Shown in pieces: positions 4,973 to 7,793 of a stretch of 7,793 nucleotides of DNA. Under the pieces are notes generated by a model that worked only from the letters and a program-made list of their open reading frames with translations, was not told the origin of the DNA and ran no database searches. The position numbers were made by a program, and so were the translations under genes. Position 1 is the stretch's first letter. Every line of letters starts with the position of its first letter. Location of the stretch: the NCBI GenBank assembly GCA_035559315.1, contig DATMBJ010000221.1, positions 1 to 7,793 on the forward strand, in the 5' to 3' direction. Origin of the DNA: DATLZM01 sp035559315. GTDB taxonomy: Bacteria; Actinomycetota; UBA4738; HRBIN12.

Positions 4973-7678
4973 GTGAGCGACGCGTACCCGAGCCACCTCG
5001 TGGCGGACGTCGTGCTCCGGGACGGGCGCACGGTCCGGATCCGGCCGGCCCGGCCCGAGGACCGCGAACGGGTCGAGGACTACCTGATCGGGCTCTCGGA
5101 GGAGACCCTCCGCCTGCGGTTCGGGAGCGCGTCGATCGACGTCCGCGAGGTCGCCCGCCGGGCCGTGGACGTCGACCACCGCTCCCACCTCACGCTCCTC
5201 GCGACCACGGGCGAGGAGGAGCGCGTGGTGGGCGGCGCCCAGTACGTCCGGATCGACGGGGGCCGCGCCGAGATCGGCGTGAGCGTGGCCGACGAGCTCC
5301 AGGGCCTGGGGCTCGGCTCGCTCCTCGTGGGCTCCCTGGCCCAGGCGGCCGCGGAGCGGGGGATCCACACCCTGGTGGCCGAGGTCCTCCCCGAGAACCA
5401 CCGGATGATCGACGTGTTCCGCAGGAGCGGGTTCCCCGTGGCGATCCGCGCCCGCGCCGGGATGATCGAGGTCGAGCTGGCGACGGCCCTCACCGAGGAG
5501 GCCGCGGAGCGGTTCGAGGAGCGGGAGGCGCGGGCGGCGGTGGCCGCCGTCCGGACCTTCCTCGCCCCCCGGTCGGTGGCGGTGATCGGCGCCTCCCGGG
5601 ACCTGACGAGCATCGGCGGGCGCCTGTTCGCCAACCTGATCCGCGGGAACTTCACCGGCGTGGTGCACCCGGTGAACCCGAAGGCCCCCGCGATCCAGGG
5701 CGTCCGGGCCTACGCCAGCGTCCTCGACGTCCCGGGCCCGGTGGACGTCGCGTTCGTCGTGGTCCCGGCGGCCGCGGTCCTGGACGTCGCGGAGGAGTGC
5801 GCCCGCAAGGGGGTCCGGGGGCTCGTCGTGATCTCCGCCGGCTTCGGCGAGACCGGCGGCGAGGGCCGCGAGCGGGAGCGGCGGCTGCTCGAGATCTGCC
5901 GCCGGAACGGGATGCGCCTGATCGGCCCGAACTGCATGGGGATCGTCAACACCGACCCCGAGGTCTCGCTCGACGGCACGTTCGCCTCGGTCTCGCCCCC
6001 GCCCGGCAACGTCGGGTTCCTCTCCCAGAGCGGCGCGCTGGGTCTCGCGGTGATGGGCCACGCGGCCCGGCTCGGCCTCGGCCTCTCCTCGTTCGTCTCG
6101 GTCGGGAACAAGGCCGACATCTCCGGCAACGACCTTCTGGCCTACTGGGACGCGGACCCCCGGACGGACGTGATCCTCCTCTACCTCGAGTCGTTCGGGA
6201 ACCCTCGCCGCTTCGCGCGCCTGGCCCGGCGGATCGCCCGGCGCAAGCCGATCGTCGCGGTGAAGAGCGGCCGGAGCAAGGCGGGGGCCCGGGCCGCCTC
6301 CTCCCACACCGGCGCGCTCCTGCAGGCCTCCGACGTCACGGTCGATGCCCTGTTCCGCCAGGCCGGCGTGATCCGGACCGACACGCTCGAGGAGATGTTC
6401 GACGTGGCGACGTTCCTCGCGAACCAGCCCCCGCCCGCGGGCGACGGGGTGGCGATCGTCACGAACGCGGGGGGCCTGGGGATCCTCTGCGCCGACACCT
6501 GCGAGGCGAACGGGCTCCGGGTGCCGCCGCTCGCGGAGGAGACCGTCCGCCGGCTCCGCGAGATCCTGCCGCCCGAGGCCTCGGCCGAGAACCCGGTGGA
6601 CATGATCGCCTCCGCGACCGGCGCCGACTACGCGGCGGCGATCCGCATCGTGGCGGAGGACCCGGGGGTCGACGCGATCATCGTGATCTACATCCCCCCG
6701 CTCGAGCAGCAGGCCCCGGAGGTGGCCCGCGGGATCGTGGAGGGCATCACGGCCGCCGGCGGACGGGTGCCGATCCTCACGACGTTCATGTCGGCCAGGG
6801 GCCTCCCCGAGGAGCTCCGGGGGACGAACGGCGTCCGCGTGCCCTCCTACGCCTTCCCCGAGCAGGCCGCGATCGCCCTGGCCCGCGCCGCCGCCTACGG
6901 CCGTTGGCGGGGTCGGCCCGAGGGCCGGATCCCGCGGTTCCCGGACCTCCGGGCCGACGAGGCGGCGGGCGTGATCGCCGAGGCGCTCGCGCGGGGAGCC
7001 GGGTGGCTCCTGCCCGAGGAGGTGGACCGGCTCCTCCGCTGCGCCGGCCTCCCGACCCCGCAGGGCGCGCGGGCTCGGACGCCCGAGGAGGCCGGCGAGG
7101 CCGCCGCGCGGATCGGGGGACGGGTCGCGCTCAAGGCCGTGGGGCCGCTCCACAAGACCGACGTCGGGGCCGTGGTCCTCGACCTCGAGGGGGCGGAGCG
7201 GGTGGAGCGCGAGGCCCGGGCCATGGGCGAGCGGGTGCGCGCCGCGGGCCAGCCCCTCGAGGGCTTCCTGGTGCAGCGGATGGTCCCCGCAGGGGTCGAG
7301 ATGCTCGTGGGCGTGGCCCAGGACCGGCTGTTCGGACCGGTGGTGGCCTGCAGCGCCGGTGGGACGGCCGTGGAGCTCCTGCGCGACGTGGCGGTGGGGA
7401 TCGCCCCCCTCACCGACCTGGACGCGGCCGAGATGGTCCGCTCGCTCCGCACGTTCCCGCTCCTCGAGGGCTACCGCGGCGCGCCCAAGGCCGACGTGGC
7501 CGCGCTCGAGGAGGTGATCCTCCGGGTCTCGGCCCTCGTCGACGAGCTGCCGGCGATCGCGGAGATGGACTGCAACCCCGTGATGGTCCTCCCCGAGGGG
7601 GCCTTCGTGGTCGACGCCCGCGTCCGGGTCGAGGAGCCGCCGCCCCGCCCGCCCCTGGCCGCCGCCCGGAGGAGCTGA
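4973..7678 (+). CDS. GNAT acetyltransferase fused to NDP-forming acyl-CoA synthetase-like module (Pat family, GNAT-first), 901 residues
   Basis: Likely protein-lysine acetyltransferase of the Pat family, which switches off AMP-forming acyl-CoA synthetases by acetylating their active-site lysine. Domains in order: GNAT (about 12-172) with acetyl-CoA loop QGLGLGS (110-116) and a candidate catalytic Glu100 in AEIGV; CoA-binding Rossmann domain (about 193-328) with VAVIGAS (202-208) and PNCMGI (319-324); succinyl-CoA-ligase-like domain with SQSGAL (351-356), VGNKADI (377-383) and SHTGAL (444-449); ATP-grasp domain (about 680-885) with KAVGPLHKTDVGAVV (721-735) and EMDCNPVMV (864-872). His445 aligns with the histidine phosphorylated in ADP-forming synthetases. 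Enteric Pat carries GNAT at the C-terminus; the GNAT-first order is known in Streptomyces lividans Pat. Start GTG 4973 is chosen from the -10 spacing; ATG 4964 would add three residues. No Shine-Dalgarno is present. Alternatively it is a working ADP-forming acyl-CoA synthetase with an added regulatory GNAT. Confidence 0.9.
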   Translation: MSDAYPSHLVADVVLRDGRTVRIRPARPEDRERVEDYLIGLSEETLRLRFGSASIDVREVARRAVDVDHRSHLTLLATTGEEERVVGGAQYVRIDGGRAEIGVSVADELQGLGLGSLLVGSLAQAAAERGIHTLVAEVLPENHRMIDVFRRSGFPVAIRARAGMIEVELATALTEEAAERFEEREARAAVAAVRTFLAPRSVAVIGASRDLTSIGGRLFANLIRGNFTGVVHPVNPKAPAIQGVRAYASVLDVPGPVDVAFVVVPAAAVLDVAEECARKGVRGLVVISAGFGETGGEGRERERRLLEICRRNGMRLIGPNCMGIVNTDPEVSLDGTFASVSPPPGNVGFLSQSGALGLAVMGHAARLGLGLSSFVSVGNKADISGNDLLAYWDADPRTDVILLYLESFGNPRRFARLARRIARRKPIVAVKSGRSKAGARAASSHTGALLQASDVTVDALFRQAGVIRTDTLEEMFDVATFLANQPPPAGDGVAIVTNAGGLGILCADTCEANGLRVPPLAEETVRRLREILPPEASAENPVDMIASATGADYAAAIRIVAEDPGVDAIIVIYIPPLEQQAPEVARGIVEGITAAGGRVPILTTFMSARGLPEELRGTNGVRVPSYAFPEQAAIALARAAAYGRWRGRPEGRIPRFPDLRADEAAGVIAEALARGAGWLLPEEVDRLLRCAGLPTPQGARARTPEEAGEAAARIGGRVALKAVGPLHKTDVGAVVLDLEGAERVEREARAMGERVRAAGQPLEGFLVQRMVPAGVEMLVGVAQDRLFGPVVACSAGGTAVELLRDVAVGIAPLTDLDAAEMVRSLRTFPLLEGYRGAPKADVAALEEVILRVSALVDELPAIAEMDCNPVMVLPEGAFVVDARVRVEEPPPRPPLAAARRS

Positions 7679-7691
7679 GCGCGGGTCCGGC

Positions 7692-7719
7692 GGCGCCCGC
7701 GGGCGGCCGCCGCGGCGCC
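7692..7719 (+). terminator. GC hairpin after the fusion gene, possible terminator
   Basis: Two GGCGCC copies (7692-7697 and 7714-7719) pair, and after a single bulged C the stem continues for four more base pairs (7699-7702 with 7710-7713) around a 7-base loop. It begins 13 bases after the stop codon and lies before the next promoter box. No T-run follows, so it is at best a non-canonical terminator. Confidence 0.35.
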
Positions 7720-7732
7720 TCGGGCCCGCGGG

Positions 7733-7738
7733 TACGCT
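7733..7738 (+). promoter_or_regulatory. -10 box (TACGCT) for the gene starting at 7749
   Basis: Identical in sequence to the LCP -10 box and matching TANNNT. It ends 10 bases before ATG 7749, implying a leader of only a few bases or none. An in-frame TTG at 7740 is too close to the box to be transcribed. No -35 consensus and no Shine-Dalgarno are seen. Confidence 0.45.
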
Positions 7739-7748
7739 GTTGTCTGCG

Positions 7749-7793
7749 ATGGGCGGGACGCCGGGCCGGGAGCGGAAGCTGATCGAGGCGGGG
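7749..7793 (+). CDS. start of an unidentified gene, 15 codons (cut by right edge)
   Basis: ATG at 7749 opens a frame beginning MGGTPGRERKLIEAG that reaches the end of the window without a stop. The call rests on the promoter-like TACGCT box just upstream, on lying directly after a finished gene on the same strand, and on codons of the local type. Fifteen residues are too few to assign a family. The RE-x-LIEAG stretch is the kind of sequence that can precede several enzyme cores, RNase HII among them, but that would be a guess. Confidence 0.45.
   Translation, partial: MGGTPGRERKLIEAG

Noticed and set aside
3479..7153. Minus-strand open frame of 1224 codons covering the whole antisense of the fusion gene
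   Set aside because: Only its last 468 codons (LCP) show family motifs. The upstream part is His/Asp/Gly/Arg-rich low-complexity sequence antisense to a clearly real gene, and is open only because GC-rich DNA has few stop codons.
5797..7782. Plus-strand 661-codon frame overlapping the fusion gene
   Set aside because: Arg/Gly/Pro-rich translation without motifs, in another frame of a gene whose domains run without interruption to 7678.
1..7793. Search for CRISPR arrays, tRNA or rRNA genes, insertion sequences and toxin-antitoxin or defence genes
   Set aside because: No spaced direct repeats, cloverleaf-like sequence, transposase motifs or terminal inverted repeats were seen, and coding sequence fills nearly all of the window with gaps of at most 121 bases.

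Overview
The window is very GC-rich (roughly three quarters G+C by eye) and densely coded. Codons end almost always in G or C, with CTC, CTG, GTC, ATC, GAG, CGG and GGG dominating. Together with a LytR-CpsA-Psr (LCP) wall ligase, a GNAT-first Pat-like protein and TANNNT boxes placed just upstream of start codons, this suggests a bacterium of the Actinomycetota, probably a less-studied lineage known from environmental genomes. This is inference; no rRNA or other phylogenetic marker is present.

Left part, 1-765 (minus): the N-terminal 255 codons of a dTDP-glucose 4,6-dehydratase (RmlB/RfbB type), cut by the window edge. Next, 766-886 is a short divergent promoter region, followed by a 107-residue plus-strand protein (887-1210) of unknown function with a ferredoxin-like fold pattern and the only strong Shine-Dalgarno sequence seen. 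It converges on the next operon across 51 bp that hold a GC hairpin.

Middle part, 4885 down to 1262 (minus): a tightly coupled three-gene operon in the order LCP ligase, long-form glucose-1-phosphate thymidylyltransferase (RmlA type), GT4 glycosyltransferase. The first junction is a TGATG overlap and the second has a single base between stop and start. The three genes plus rmlB form a coherent set: RmlA makes dTDP-glucose, RmlB makes the 4-keto-6-deoxy sugar, the GT4 enzyme builds a glycan, and the LCP protein attaches a glycopolymer to peptidoglycan. RmlC and RmlD are not in view.

Right part, 4973-7678 (plus): a 901-residue fusion of an N-terminal GNAT acetyltransferase with a complete NDP-forming acyl-CoA synthetase-like module (CoA-binding, succinyl-CoA-ligase-like and ATP-grasp domains). 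This is the Pat protein-lysine acetyltransferase family in the GNAT-first arrangement known from Streptomyces lividans. It is divergent from the LCP operon across 87 bp. A further gene begins at 7749 and runs off the right edge.

No mobile element, CRISPR array, RNA gene or defence system was found. The most noteworthy features are expression signals (apparent leaderless promoters at nearly every transcription-unit head, and operon junctions coupled without Shine-Dalgarno sequences), the fusion enzyme that keeps both histidines expected of a working synthetase, and the unidentified 107-residue protein inserted between sugar genes.
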